A stretch of 64,000 nt of DNA from RGIG1995 sp045652425 (GTDB taxonomy: Bacteria; Bacillota; Clostridia; Oscillospirales; CAG-272): assembly GCA_045652425.1 (NCBI GenBank), contig JAZRUG010000011.1:62001-126000 (forward strand), written 5' to 3'. The notes below the pieces were generated by a model that was not told where the DNA came from, searched no databases, and worked only from the letters and a program-made list of their open reading frames with translations. This document shows positions 16,180-24,361 of this stretch, in pieces (the stretch's first letter is position 1; each line of letters begins with the position of its first letter). The position numbers were made by a program, and so were the translations under genes.

Positions 16180-17097
16180 ATGCAGGCTTTTTATGAACTT
16201 GAAATGAAGTACCTTCATTTGCTTGAAAGCATACGAAATCCAATTTTTAATGCTTTCTTTGAAATTATAACAGAACTTGGTTTTGAACTTATTGCACTCG
16301 GTGCGATTTGTATAATTTTCTGGTGTATAAACAAGAATTTCGGTTACAAAATGGGCTTTGCTTATTTTGCATCGGGAATGTTGGTTCAAGGTTTAAAGAT
16401 AACGTTCAGAGTACCGAGGCCGTGGGTGAGAGAACCCGGATTTACACCTGTAGGAAACGCCATGGAAAAGGCGACAGGCTTTTCATTTCCAAGCGGTCAT
16501 ACCCAGAGCGCAACGACGCTTTTTGGTTCATTGGCATTCCATTTTAAAAAGAATTGGGCAAAAGTTCTTTGTATAGTTTTGTTCCTTTTGGTTGGATTTT
16601 CAAGAAATTATCTTGGAGTACATTATTCAAGTGACGTAATAGTTTCTATGATTTTATCGTTGCTTTGTATCATTATTTTCGGAAAAGTGTTTTCAAAGAT
16701 CGAAAACAATAAAAAATACGATTTGCTCGTTGCAATCATCCTTGCAGGTATATCACTTGCAGTAATGGTATATGCATTGGTTCTTGAAAATATGGAAATA
16801 ATTACCAACCCGAAATATGCTCTTGACTGCTGTAAAACAGGAGGCGCGGGACTTGGTTTTGCTATTGGCTGGTTTATCGAAAGAAAATGGATAAATTTTG
16901 ACGTAAAGACAGAAAAAATATGGCAGCAGATTGCAAAGGTTGCAGTAGGTATTGCTGTTGCATTGTTACTTAAAGAAATACCGAAAATGGCATTTGGAGA
17001 TACAGCTATTGTCGGAATGGTAAGATATATGTTTGTTACCCTTTGGGTAGTCGGCATATTCCCATTTATTGTAAAGAAATTTATTTCAAAGAAATAA
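16180..17097 (+). CDS. PAP2-family membrane phosphatase
   Basis: A 305-residue membrane protein with about seven hydrophobic segments and the three PAP2 motifs: K-x6-RP (KITFRVPRP, near residue 70), PSGH (near 104) and SRNYLGVHYSSD (near 145). The family removes phosphate from lipid phosphates such as undecaprenyl pyrophosphate or phosphatidic acid at the outer face of the membrane; the substrate here is not known. The part after the third motif carries additional membrane spans, making the protein longer than minimal PAP2 enzymes. It starts 2 bp after uridine phosphorylase with a GGAG ribosome binding site inside that gene's end. Confidence 0.9.
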   Translation: MQAFYELEMKYLHLLESIRNPIFNAFFEIITELGFELIALGAICIIFWCINKNFGYKMGFAYFASGMLVQGLKITFRVPRPWVREPGFTPVGNAMEKATGFSFPSGHTQSATTLFGSLAFHFKKNWAKVLCIVLFLLVGFSRNYLGVHYSSDVIVSMILSLLCIIIFGKVFSKIENNKKYDLLVAIILAGISLAVMVYALVLENMEIITNPKYALDCCKTGGAGLGFAIGWFIERKWINFDVKTEKIWQQIAKVAVGIAVALLLKEIPKMAFGDTAIVGMVRYMFVTLWVVGIFPFIVKKFISKK

Positions 17098-17102
17098 AAA
17101 AC

Positions 17103-17125
17103 GCTCCCCTAAACAAACGGGGAGC
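17103..17125 (+). terminator. Short hairpin after the PAP2 gene
   Basis: GCTCCCC and GGGGAGC enclose a 9-base loop and are followed by TAACTTTT. A weak terminator that probably allows some readthrough into the hydrolase gene 22 bp further on. Confidence 0.5.
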
Positions 17126-17146
17126 TAACTTTTAAACGGAGAAAAA

Positions 17147-18169
17147 ATGAGAGAATACAAGAATTTGTACACAGAAGAAATAGAAAAAGCGGGTCCTTAC
17201 AGACAGAATTATTTAAAGTCTGTTTATCGTCTTGCTTATTCGGCATCAAAAGAAGCTGAAGAAAAACGGAAAGATTATATTACACCGCAAAGGCTAAAAG
17301 AAAATAGGTCAAAATATGTGTCTGATTTTAAAAAGATAATCGGAAAGCCATTGTTTGATCGTTCCAAAAAATGCGACGTACAAAAAATATTTGTCGGTCT
17401 TGATGAGCAAGGATATATCTACAGGCTTGTTTTTGAATTTGAAAAGGATATTAAATTTTGCGGTCTATTGTTTGTTCCGTTTGACGTAAAGGAAAAGGTA
17501 CCGCTAATCACTGTAATACACGGCGGAGACGGCACTCCGGAACTTATATCAGATATGTACGGCGAAAACTATTACAGCCATATAACGAGACGTGTTCTTG
17601 ACAGAAAGGCAATAGTTTTTGCGCCTCAACTTCTTATTTGGGACGGCAAAAAGTTTGGCGATAAGTTTGAAAGATTTTGGGTTAATGCAAGATTCGAGAT
17701 GTTGGGAAGCAGTCTTACGTCATTTGAGTGCGAGTGCATAATGGGCGCGTTGGATTATCTGTCAAAATTCGAGTCTGTAGACGGCGAAAGAATGGGCATA
17801 ACAGGGCTTTCTTACGGTGGATATTATTCGCTTGTAATGGCGGTACTTGATGAAAGAATAAAAAGTGTTTATTCATCTTGTGTATTCAATGACAGAGTAA
17901 AGTATTCAAGACCGGATTTCGTATATCGTGATATGGCGAAGAAGTTTGTTGATGCAGAAATGGCGGCGCTTATATATCCAAGAGCACTATATATCGAAGC
18001 GGGGAAGAATGATATTTTCTTCAAACTTGACGGAGCACTTTCAGAATACGAAAGACTGAAAGAGTATTATGCTGATATTCCATTGAAGTTTGTATTTAAA
18101 GCTACCGATACCGGTCATAAATACGATGAAACAGATGATGGAATAGATTTTTTGTTTAGTAATTTATAA
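17147..18169 (+). CDS. Alpha/beta hydrolase (esterase/peptidase-like)
   Basis: 340 residues with the alpha/beta-hydrolase catalytic set: nucleophile Ser222 in GLSYGG, acid Asp289 in GKNDIFF and His324 in DTGHKYD. HGGDG at 125-129 forms the likely oxyanion region. The N-terminal 100 residues are helical then beta-rich, as in acetyl-xylan-esterase or dienelactone-hydrolase-like enzymes. No signal peptide, so cytoplasmic. The substrate cannot be told from the sequence; carbohydrate esters and peptides are both possible. GGAG precedes the ATG. Confidence 0.8.
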   Translation: MREYKNLYTEEIEKAGPYRQNYLKSVYRLAYSASKEAEEKRKDYITPQRLKENRSKYVSDFKKIIGKPLFDRSKKCDVQKIFVGLDEQGYIYRLVFEFEKDIKFCGLLFVPFDVKEKVPLITVIHGGDGTPELISDMYGENYYSHITRRVLDRKAIVFAPQLLIWDGKKFGDKFERFWVNARFEMLGSSLTSFECECIMGALDYLSKFESVDGERMGITGLSYGGYYSLVMAVLDERIKSVYSSCVFNDRVKYSRPDFVYRDMAKKFVDAEMAALIYPRALYIEAGKNDIFFKLDGALSEYERLKEYYADIPLKFVFKATDTGHKYDETDDGIDFLFSNL

Positions 18170-18174
18170 AAAAA

Positions 18175-18207
18175 AGAGTACACATAGGTGAACCCAATGT
18201 GTACTCT
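18175..18207. terminator. Bidirectional terminator between convergent hydrolase and groEL genes
   Basis: AGAGTACACAT and its exact complement form an 11-bp stem. The minus-strand side has a run of eight T, ideal for groEL; the plus side has TATAATTTT. Confidence 0.85.
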
Positions 18208-18227
18208 TATAATTTTGTATAGTTTTA

Positions 18228-19856
18228 TTAATACATACCTTCCATACCGGGAGCAGCGGGAGCAGCGGGAGCTACGGGCTCTTTCTTGTCTGCAACAAGT
18301 GCTTCGGTTGTGAGAATTGTAGAAGAGATAGAAGCTGCGTTCTGGAGTGCTGAACGTGTAACCTTCGTGGGGTCAACGATACCCGCTTCAATCATATCAA
18401 CGTACTGTTCTGTGTAAGCGTCAAATCCAAATCCGGGCTTGTTAGCCTTGCGGATTTCGTTGATGATAACGGAACCTTCAAAACCTGCGTTGTCGGAAAT
18501 CTGACGAACGGGAGCTTCGAGAGCTTTGAGAACGATGTTTGCGCCTGTCTTTTCATCGCCTTCAAGAGAATCTGCGAGCTTTGTAATTTCGGGAAGAATG
18601 TTGAGGTAAGCAACACCGCCGCCTGCAACGATACCTTCTTCAACTGCAGCTCTTGTAGCGTTGAGCGCATCTTCAATTCTGAGCTTCTTTTCTTTCATTT
18701 CAACTTCTGTAGCCGCACCGACTTTGATAACAGCAACACCGCCGGAAAGCTTAGCGAGACGTTCCTGAAGCTTTTCTTTGTCGTAATCGGAAGTGGAAGT
18801 TTCGATACTTGCTTTAATCTGACCGATTCTTGCCTTGATTTCGTCGGGATTACCTGCGCCACCAACGATAATGGTATTTTCTTTTGTAACTTTAACTTGA
18901 CGAGCGCGTCCGAGCTGTGCTACGTTAGCTTCTTTGAGGTCAAGTCCGAGTTCTTCGGAAATAACTTCTCCGTTTGTAAGAATAGCAATATCGCGGAGCA
19001 TTTCTTTTCTTCTGTCGCCAAATCCGGGAGCTTTTACTGCAACGCAAGTAAAGGTTCCGCGGAGCTTGTTGAGAACAAGTGTTGTAAGAGCTTCGCCTTC
19101 GATATCGTCAGCGATGATAAGAAGCTTTTTGCCGGACTGAACGATCTGTTCGAGGAGGGGAAGAAGTTCCTGAATTGTAGAAATCTTCTTGTCTGTGATA
19201 AGAATGAATGCATCGTCGAGAACAGCTTCCATCTTATCTGTATCTGTTACCATATAAGGAGATGTGTAACCTCTGTCAAACTGCATACCTTCAACAACTT
19301 CGCAGTATGTTTCAGCAGTTTTTGATTCTTCAACAGTAATTACGCCGTCGTTTGTAACCTTTTCCATAGCGTCTGCAATAAGGGTACCGATAACTTCATC
19401 GCCTGCGGAAATAGTACCAACACGAGCAATGTCGGCAGTACCGTTAACTTCTCTTGAAATGTTTTTGAGGGAGTCAACAGCCTTGTCGACAGCCTTTTGG
19501 ATACCCTTGCGGAGAACCATGGGGTTAGCGCCTGCAGCAACATTCTTCATACCTTCGTGAATGAAAGCCTGAGCAAGAAGAGTAGCGGTTGTTGTACCGT
19601 CGCCGGCAGCGTCGTTTGTCTTTGTAGCAACTTCTTTAACGAGCTGTGCGCCCATGTTTTCCATAGCGTCGTCAAGTTCAATTTCACGAGCGATTGTTAC
19701 ACCGTCGTTGGTGATAAGGGGAGCGCCGAACTTTTTGTCAAGCACCACGTTTCTTCCTTTAGGTCCCATTGTAATTTTAACTGTATCAGCAAGCTTATCA
19801 ACACCGCGAAGGAGCGCGTTTCTTGCATCAATACCATACATAATCTCTTTAGCCAT
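18228..19856 (-). CDS. groEL: Chaperonin GroEL (Hsp60)
   Basis: The 60-kDa chaperonin that folds proteins in a double ring capped by GroES, using ATP. 542 residues, full length, with the ATP-binding segment GDGTTTATLLA near residue 86 and the hallmark ITMGPKGRNV near 29. The C-terminal tail is Ala/Pro-rich and ends GMEGMY rather than a long Gly-Met repeat. Start fixed by the AGGAGGTAT ribosome binding site. It follows groES by 27 bp and ends at a strong terminator. Confidence 0.98.
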   Translation of the reverse strand: MAKEIMYGIDARNALLRGVDKLADTVKITMGPKGRNVVLDKKFGAPLITNDGVTIAREIELDDAMENMGAQLVKEVATKTNDAAGDGTTTATLLAQAFIHEGMKNVAAGANPMVLRKGIQKAVDKAVDSLKNISREVNGTADIARVGTISAGDEVIGTLIADAMEKVTNDGVITVEESKTAETYCEVVEGMQFDRGYTSPYMVTDTDKMEAVLDDAFILITDKKISTIQELLPLLEQIVQSGKKLLIIADDIEGEALTTLVLNKLRGTFTCVAVKAPGFGDRRKEMLRDIAILTNGEVISEELGLDLKEANVAQLGRARQVKVTKENTIIVGGAGNPDEIKARIGQIKASIETSTSDYDKEKLQERLAKLSGGVAVIKVGAATEVEMKEKKLRIEDALNATRAAVEEGIVAGGGVAYLNILPEITKLADSLEGDEKTGANIVLKALEAPVRQISDNAGFEGSVIINEIRKANKPGFGFDAYTEQYVDMIEAGIVDPTKVTRSALQNAASISSTILTTEALVADKKEPVAPAAPAAPGMEGMY

Positions 19857-19883
19857 TTGAAAATACCTCCGAAAAATTACACA

Positions 19884-20168
19884 TTATTCAACAATAGCGA
19901 GAATGTCGCTCTGTTTAACGATAATGTATTCTACTCCGTCGCACTTAACTTCTGTGCCGGAATATTTGCTTGTAATAACTTTGTCGCCGGCCTTAACGGT
20001 CATAACAACTTCTTTGCCTTCAACGATACCGCCGGGGCCAACTGCAACAACTTCTGCAACTTGGGGCTTTTCTTTAGCCGTACCTGCAAGAATAATGCCG
20101 CTTTTTGTTGTTTCTTCAGCTTCGACCATTTTGATAACAACACGGTCTGCCAAGGGTTTGAGTGTCAT
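19884..20168 (-). CDS. groES: Co-chaperonin GroES (Hsp10)
   Basis: 94 residues from MTLKPLADRVVIK, the standard length and N terminus; the open frame extends 18 codons further upstream but the AAGGAGG ribosome binding site fixes the start at 20168. The mobile-loop region EETTKSGIILAG and the PGG roof segment (GPGGIVEG) are present. First gene of the heat-shock operon with groEL, controlled by the CIRCE element upstream. Confidence 0.98.
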   Translation of the reverse strand: MTLKPLADRVVIKMVEAEETTKSGIILAGTAKEKPQVAEVVAVGPGGIVEGKEVVMTVKAGDKVITSKYSGTEVKCDGVEYIIVKQSDILAIVE

Positions 20169-20215
20169 ATTATTTTCCTCCTTAAAGGGTAAAAAATTAA
20201 ATACTTTTTTGGCGG

Positions 20216-20242
20216 TTAGCACTCAAAGGGTTTGTTTGCTAA
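20216..20242 (-). promoter_or_regulatory. CIRCE element (HrcA operator), one arm degenerate
   Basis: Read on the plus strand: TTAGCACTC, 9-base spacer, GTTTGCTAA. The first arm is a perfect CIRCE half-site; the second differs from GAGTGCTAA at two positions. It lies just downstream of the groES promoter, the usual place for HrcA repression. Confidence 0.88.
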
Positions 20243-20253
20243 CACTGTGTGAT

Positions 20254-20282
20254 ATTGTATATTATTTCCAAATAAAAATCAA
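20254..20282 (-). promoter_or_regulatory. Promoter of groES-groEL
   Basis: Minus strand TTGATT, 17-bp spacer, TACAAT, ending 12 bp before the CIRCE element. Confidence 0.75.
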
Positions 20283-20383
20283 GCATAATTACAATTATTA
20301 ACATTTAATTAACATTTGTACTGTCAGGTGATAATTAATCTATAAAATTAATAAAATCCCTATAAAGAAAGGGGAAAGATAAT

Positions 20384-21772
20384 ATGCAAAAATTGCTTGA
20401 TTTTTTTAACTCGTATATATTTGGACCGGCGCTGCCTATAGTAATTTTTCTTGCAGGAAGCATTCTTTTTGTAAAATACGGCAGTTTTATTATATTCAAG
20501 CCTAAGACGGTTATTTCCGTTTTGGCGAGAAAAAATAAAGACAGTGGTATTTCGCCTTTTAAGACCGCTATGTTAGCACTTGCAAGTACTTTGGGGGTTG
20601 GGAATATAGTCGGAGTGTCAACAGCTATATTCTCGGGGGGGCCGGGAGCAGTATTTTGGTTAACTTTGAGCGCATTTGCTGCTATGCCGCTGAAATACGG
20701 CGAGGTTGTTTTAGCTATGAAATACCGAAAGCAAGAGGGGGATGAATACAGAGGAGGGGCTATGTACTACATAAAAGAATGCATAAATAGTAAATGGCTT
20801 TCAACTGTTTTTGCAATTCTGTGTATAGTTAACGCATTTACCGTCGGTAATATCGTACAAATAAACGCTTTATCCGAATCTTTTAAAAACGTTTTTTCTT
20901 TAAACCCGTTGTACGTAGGTATTATAACTGCTGTTGTAATATTTTTAGCGTTAAAAAAGGGAACGACGGGTGTTTCAAATATAACGGCGAAACTGGTCCC
21001 TTTTGCAACGTTTTTATATATGGCATTTTCGATCTTTATAATTGTTTCAAATTATGCAAGTTTGAGTAATGTTGTAGTCCTTATTTTTGAAAATGCGTTT
21101 AATACAAAAGCAGCTTTTGGCGGTGTAGGAGGATATGCCGTTATAAGAGCTGTGCGATACGGTGTGGCGAGGGGGATAATGTCAAACGAAGCGGGAAGCG
21201 GAACCTCACCGACAGCCCACGCAAAATCTAATTTAAACAGTCCTGCAGAACAGGGTTTTTGGGGGATTTTCGAGGTTTTTGCAGATACGGTTATAATGTG
21301 TAATTTGACTGCATTCGTTATACTTTTGTCATTCGAGGAATTTGTGTTGAGAAAAGGTTTTACAGGTATGGAACTTGTTATTGGCGCATATGGAAAATAT
21401 ATGGGAAGTATAGCGGATTTTGCAATTGCAATATCCGTAATGCTGTTTGCTTGTGCGACTGTGATTTGCCAAGGTTTTTACGGCGGAGAGTGCGTTCATT
21501 ATTTAACAAAAAGCAAAGGTATAATGAGGTTTTACAGATTGGCTTATTGTATGACAATTATTTACGGAGCAGTTGCAAACAGTAATATAATATGGAGTCT
21601 TACCGATTTCACTATATCTCTAATGACCGTTATAAATACAGTATGTCTACTTGTTGCATCCGGTGAAATAAAAAGAGAGACAGTGTTTTATTTTGATGTT
21701 ATAAAAAAAAGAAATCCTCCCGAAAAAAACGGGAGGATAATACGCGATATGCTATCAGAGAACTTCGAGTGA
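20384..21772 (+). CDS. Sodium:alanine (AGCS) family amino-acid symporter
   Basis: 462 residues, about ten hydrophobic segments, normal length for the alanine-or-glycine:cation symporter family. Recognised by LASTLGVGNIVGVSTAI near residue 65, GPGAVFW, and the signature SNEAGSGTSPTAHAKSN near 268. It imports a small neutral amino acid with sodium. AAAGGGGAAAG ribosome binding site 6 bases before the ATG. It converges on hom, and its last 18 bases overlap the end of that gene on the other strand. Confidence 0.93.
   Translation: MQKLLDFFNSYIFGPALPIVIFLAGSILFVKYGSFIIFKPKTVISVLARKNKDSGISPFKTAMLALASTLGVGNIVGVSTAIFSGGPGAVFWLTLSAFAAMPLKYGEVVLAMKYRKQEGDEYRGGAMYYIKECINSKWLSTVFAILCIVNAFTVGNIVQINALSESFKNVFSLNPLYVGIITAVVIFLALKKGTTGVSNITAKLVPFATFLYMAFSIFIIVSNYASLSNVVVLIFENAFNTKAAFGGVGGYAVIRAVRYGVARGIMSNEAGSGTSPTAHAKSNLNSPAEQGFWGIFEVFADTVIMCNLTAFVILLSFEEFVLRKGFTGMELVIGAYGKYMGSIADFAIAISVMLFACATVICQGFYGGECVHYLTKSKGIMRFYRLAYCMTIIYGAVANSNIIWSLTDFTISLMTVINTVCLLVASGEIKRETVFYFDVIKKRNPPEKNGRIIRDMLSENFE
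21714..21738 (-). terminator. Terminator for hom, inside the coding sequence of the AGCS gene
   Basis: ATCCTCCCG and CGGGAGGAT enclose a 7-base loop. On the minus strand a TTTCTTTTTTTT tract follows. On the plus strand no T-tract follows, so it should act only on the hom transcript. Confidence 0.75.
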
Positions 21773-22948
21773 GGAAATGATATTGATTTTTGAAGCCAAT
21801 TCGTCGAATTGTGATTTTTTCATAGCGCTTGTAATAAATGCAAATTCACCGTCGCGATAAGAAATTGCTTTTATTTCACCAAATAAAGTCTTGACTTGCT
21901 CTTCGGTGTTTTGTGCGCACACATAGTATGCGGATATCTTTTCAGACATAACCGCAAGGTCGCTGTCTTGGGCTTTTTCCCAGTTTTGATTCTTTATTTC
22001 CGGTCTGCCTGCAATGTCGATGATATCTGCAACTACAGCACTTGCTGTAGGCATTTTTCCTGCGCCTCTGCCGATAAAGAGAACGTCGTCTACCGCGTTG
22101 CCGTTGATAAGAACACCGTTGAAAACGTCGTCTACTTTTGCAAGAAGATTGTTGTAAGCAACAAGTCTGGGGGCAACGGAAACGGACATTTTTCCGTCAA
22201 TATCTTTTGCTTGTCCGATAAGCTTTATAGCATAACCTGCATCTGCAGCATTTTTTACGTCTTCAAGTCTGATTTTTGATATGCCTGTAGTTGAAACCTT
22301 CGAAGGATTAATAAGCTTACCAAAAGCAATAGCGGCAAGGATACAGATTTTTCTGCACGCGTCGATACCTTCCACGTCGGCTGTGGGATTAGCTTCTGCA
22401 TAACCCTTTTGTTGTGCCTCTTTTAATGCAACCTCGAACGTTTTTCCGAAGTCAATCATTTGTGTGAGAATGTAGTTTGTTGTACCGTTGAGAATACCGT
22501 TAATGGAGTTTATCTTGTTTGCGGCAAGACAAGTACCGAGAGGACGGAGAACGGGAATACCACCGCCAACACTTGCTTCAAATAAGTATCTTACGCCGTT
22601 TTCTGTAGCGGTTTTGAGAAGCATATCGCCTGCTTCCGCAACGACCTCTTTGTTAGACGTAACAACAGATTTTCCTTTTTTGAGAGCCGCTTCGGAGAAG
22701 TCAACTGCAGGGTGGAGACCGCCCATAGCTTCAGCGACAATGCTTACTTCATCATCATTTAAAATGATATTGAAGTCGTGAACAACCTTATCTGCAAAGG
22801 GACTGTCGGGAAAATCGCGAAGGTCGAGAATATATTTGATGTTAATTTCTTCACCGATTTTGTTTTTGATTAATTCTTTGTTTTGTGTAAGAACCTCGGC
22901 AATGCCGCTTCCTACAACACCGAAACCTAAAATAGCAACGTTGATCAT
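21755..22948 (-). CDS. hom: Homoserine dehydrogenase
   Basis: Reduces aspartate semialdehyde to homoserine for threonine and methionine synthesis. 397 residues: NAD(P)-binding GFGVVGSG near 8, catalytic domain with GILNGTTNYILTQM and the EANPTADVEG-x-D segment, and a short C-terminal ACT-like region (from about 330) likely used for feedback control by threonine. AGAGGT ribosome binding site. It follows the transglutaminase-like gene by 35 bp on the same strand and may share its transcript. Confidence 0.95.
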   Translation of the reverse strand: MINVAILGFGVVGSGIAEVLTQNKELIKNKIGEEINIKYILDLRDFPDSPFADKVVHDFNIILNDDEVSIVAEAMGGLHPAVDFSEAALKKGKSVVTSNKEVVAEAGDMLLKTATENGVRYLFEASVGGGIPVLRPLGTCLAANKINSINGILNGTTNYILTQMIDFGKTFEVALKEAQQKGYAEANPTADVEGIDACRKICILAAIAFGKLINPSKVSTTGISKIRLEDVKNAADAGYAIKLIGQAKDIDGKMSVSVAPRLVAYNNLLAKVDDVFNGVLINGNAVDDVLFIGRGAGKMPTASAVVADIIDIAGRPEIKNQNWEKAQDSDLAVMSEKISAYYVCAQNTEEQVKTLFGEIKAISYRDGEFAFITSAMKKSQFDELASKINIISSLEVL

Positions 22949-22968
22949 TTTTTACCTCTGTAGTTTTA

Positions 22969-22982
22969 ACTGTTTAAACAGT
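22969..22982. other. 14-bp perfect palindrome in the gap upstream of hom
   Basis: ACTGTTTAAACAGT lies directly after the stop codon of the transglutaminase-like gene and 20 bp before hom. It has no T-tract, so it could be an operator or a transcript-processing site. Function unknown. Confidence 0.35.
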
Positions 22983-22983
22983 A

Positions 22984-24156
22984 TTATTGATTTATATAGT
23001 ACATCTGCAACGTAACGGCATAACCGCTTTGTGTTGCGCTGTAAGGACGGAAAGAACGCGAAAGTATTGCTTTGTCATATTCGGCGTTCACTCTGTCGAT
23101 AGCTTTGTGGATGTTTTCTTCGTAATCTTTGTAATTGTTTGTGAAAATCGGATAAAGCTCAAAATAAGTTAAGTTTTCCGAAATTGCATTTTTAATTTGT
23201 GTATATGCTTTATCTTCAATTTCGTCAAGCGAAACTACTTTTGCATTTTTTGCGGCATAATAGTTGTTTTCGCTGTCGCATTCGGGGAGTGTAAAATCCG
23301 AATAAATTCTGTGTGTTTTGGCGATAGCATTGTCCGACAGGTTGAAAAATCCGTGGAATGCAAGATTAGATACGAAATCTACATCTGCATCGTTCCAAGT
23401 GCAGTCGATATGATAATATTTTCCGTCTTGGTTAACGACGTTCCATAAGTGAGGCTGAACGTCGGTAGCGCCTTCGGCAATGATACACTCAATACCGCAT
23501 CTGTTCAGCAAAATCTTATATGCCGAGGCATATCCGTCGCAAAAAGCGTATTTATCTACTAAAGCACCGTAAGCCGTATGGGCAGTGGGCTTTGAGCCAA
23601 TCTCCGTATCCGTTTTACCTGCATAGGTACAAGACTTTGTAAGGAAATCATGTAAAATAACAGCCTTTTCAAAGTCCGTTTCCGCATCTTGTATAAACGC
23701 CATAGCAGCGGCGCTTACAGCTTCAATTTCCATTTTCATTTTTGAAAAATCAGACGCGGTGGACAGGTACCCTATAGTAACAGATGTTTTATAGTCATCG
23801 CAGAAAAGCTTGAAAGAATTGGGGTCGAGATAGAATAGCATAGGACAGTCAAAGCTGACGGCTTTTGCGACTCTCTTGAACTCTTCTTCTGTATATCGGT
23901 AGGGAACAATTTCGCTTTCGTTTTCGTGTTTTTCTGCGGCATCTTTAATGCTCTTAAAAAGCAACTGTTCTTTATATGTCAGTTGGTTGAAATAATAGTA
24001 TTCCTCTGATGTTTCACTCGGGTGATTCAAGACCTTTTTTTCTTGAGCGCGGTATCTGACTTCGATAGAAACAAAAGATGCGGCTACCCAAAGTATGAGA
24101 AAGACTAAAATATAAACGGGAATAAGGAGAAGACGTTTTTTTGTTGTTTTTTTCAT
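22984..24156 (-). CDS. Membrane-anchored transglutaminase-like protein
   Basis: 390 residues from the ATG at 24156 (AGGTG ribosome binding site; a GTG three codons earlier is less likely). One membrane segment at about 9-30 leaves the rest outside the cell. The transglutaminase-like core has Cys206 (YAFCDGYA), His236 (QPHLWN) and Asp251 (HIDCTWND), the complete Cys-His-Asp triad. Bacterial members usually act as proteases or in cell-wall processing rather than protein cross-linking; the substrate here is unknown. It has its own consensus promoter and precedes hom. Confidence 0.85.
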   Translation of the reverse strand: MKKTTKKRLLLIPVYILVFLILWVAASFVSIEVRYRAQEKKVLNHPSETSEEYYYFNQLTYKEQLLFKSIKDAAEKHENESEIVPYRYTEEEFKRVAKAVSFDCPMLFYLDPNSFKLFCDDYKTSVTIGYLSTASDFSKMKMEIEAVSAAAMAFIQDAETDFEKAVILHDFLTKSCTYAGKTDTEIGSKPTAHTAYGALVDKYAFCDGYASAYKILLNRCGIECIIAEGATDVQPHLWNVVNQDGKYYHIDCTWNDADVDFVSNLAFHGFFNLSDNAIAKTHRIYSDFTLPECDSENNYYAAKNAKVVSLDEIEDKAYTQIKNAISENLTYFELYPIFTNNYKDYEENIHKAIDRVNAEYDKAILSRSFRPYSATQSGYAVTLQMYYINQ

Positions 24157-24189
24157 AATCTTCACCTGCTAAAAAGTATATACTCAAAT

Positions 24190-24218
24190 ATTATAACACG
24201 ATTTAAACCTAATTTCAA
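24190..24218 (-). promoter_or_regulatory. Promoter of the transglutaminase-like gene (and perhaps hom)
   Basis: Minus strand TTGAAA, 17-bp spacer, TATAAT. Confidence 0.8.
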
Positions 24219-24272
24219 TACATAATACAATAATTATTGTATAAAAACTCAAATAAAAAAACAGAAAACCTC

Positions 24273-24301
24273 TTGTAAAATGGAAATAGGTAATGTATAA
24301 T
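24273..24301 (+). promoter_or_regulatory. Promoter of the 24362 oxidoreductase gene
   Basis: TTGTAA, 17-bp spacer, TATAAT, divergent from the promoter at 24190-24218. Confidence 0.8.
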
Positions 24302-24361
24302 GAATCTGTATGAATTTCGCAAATAAAAATTTTACAATACAAAATTTCGGAGGAAAGAACA

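Noticed and set aside
19497..20192. 231-codon open frame on the plus strand across groEL/groES
   Set aside because: It lies opposite two unmistakable genes in a codon-biased region, has no ribosome binding site, and its protein resembles nothing.
20283..20383. TTGTAC...TATAAA upstream of the AGCS symporter as a promoter
   Set aside because: The spacer would be 19 bp and the -10 is poor; I could not place a promoter there with confidence.
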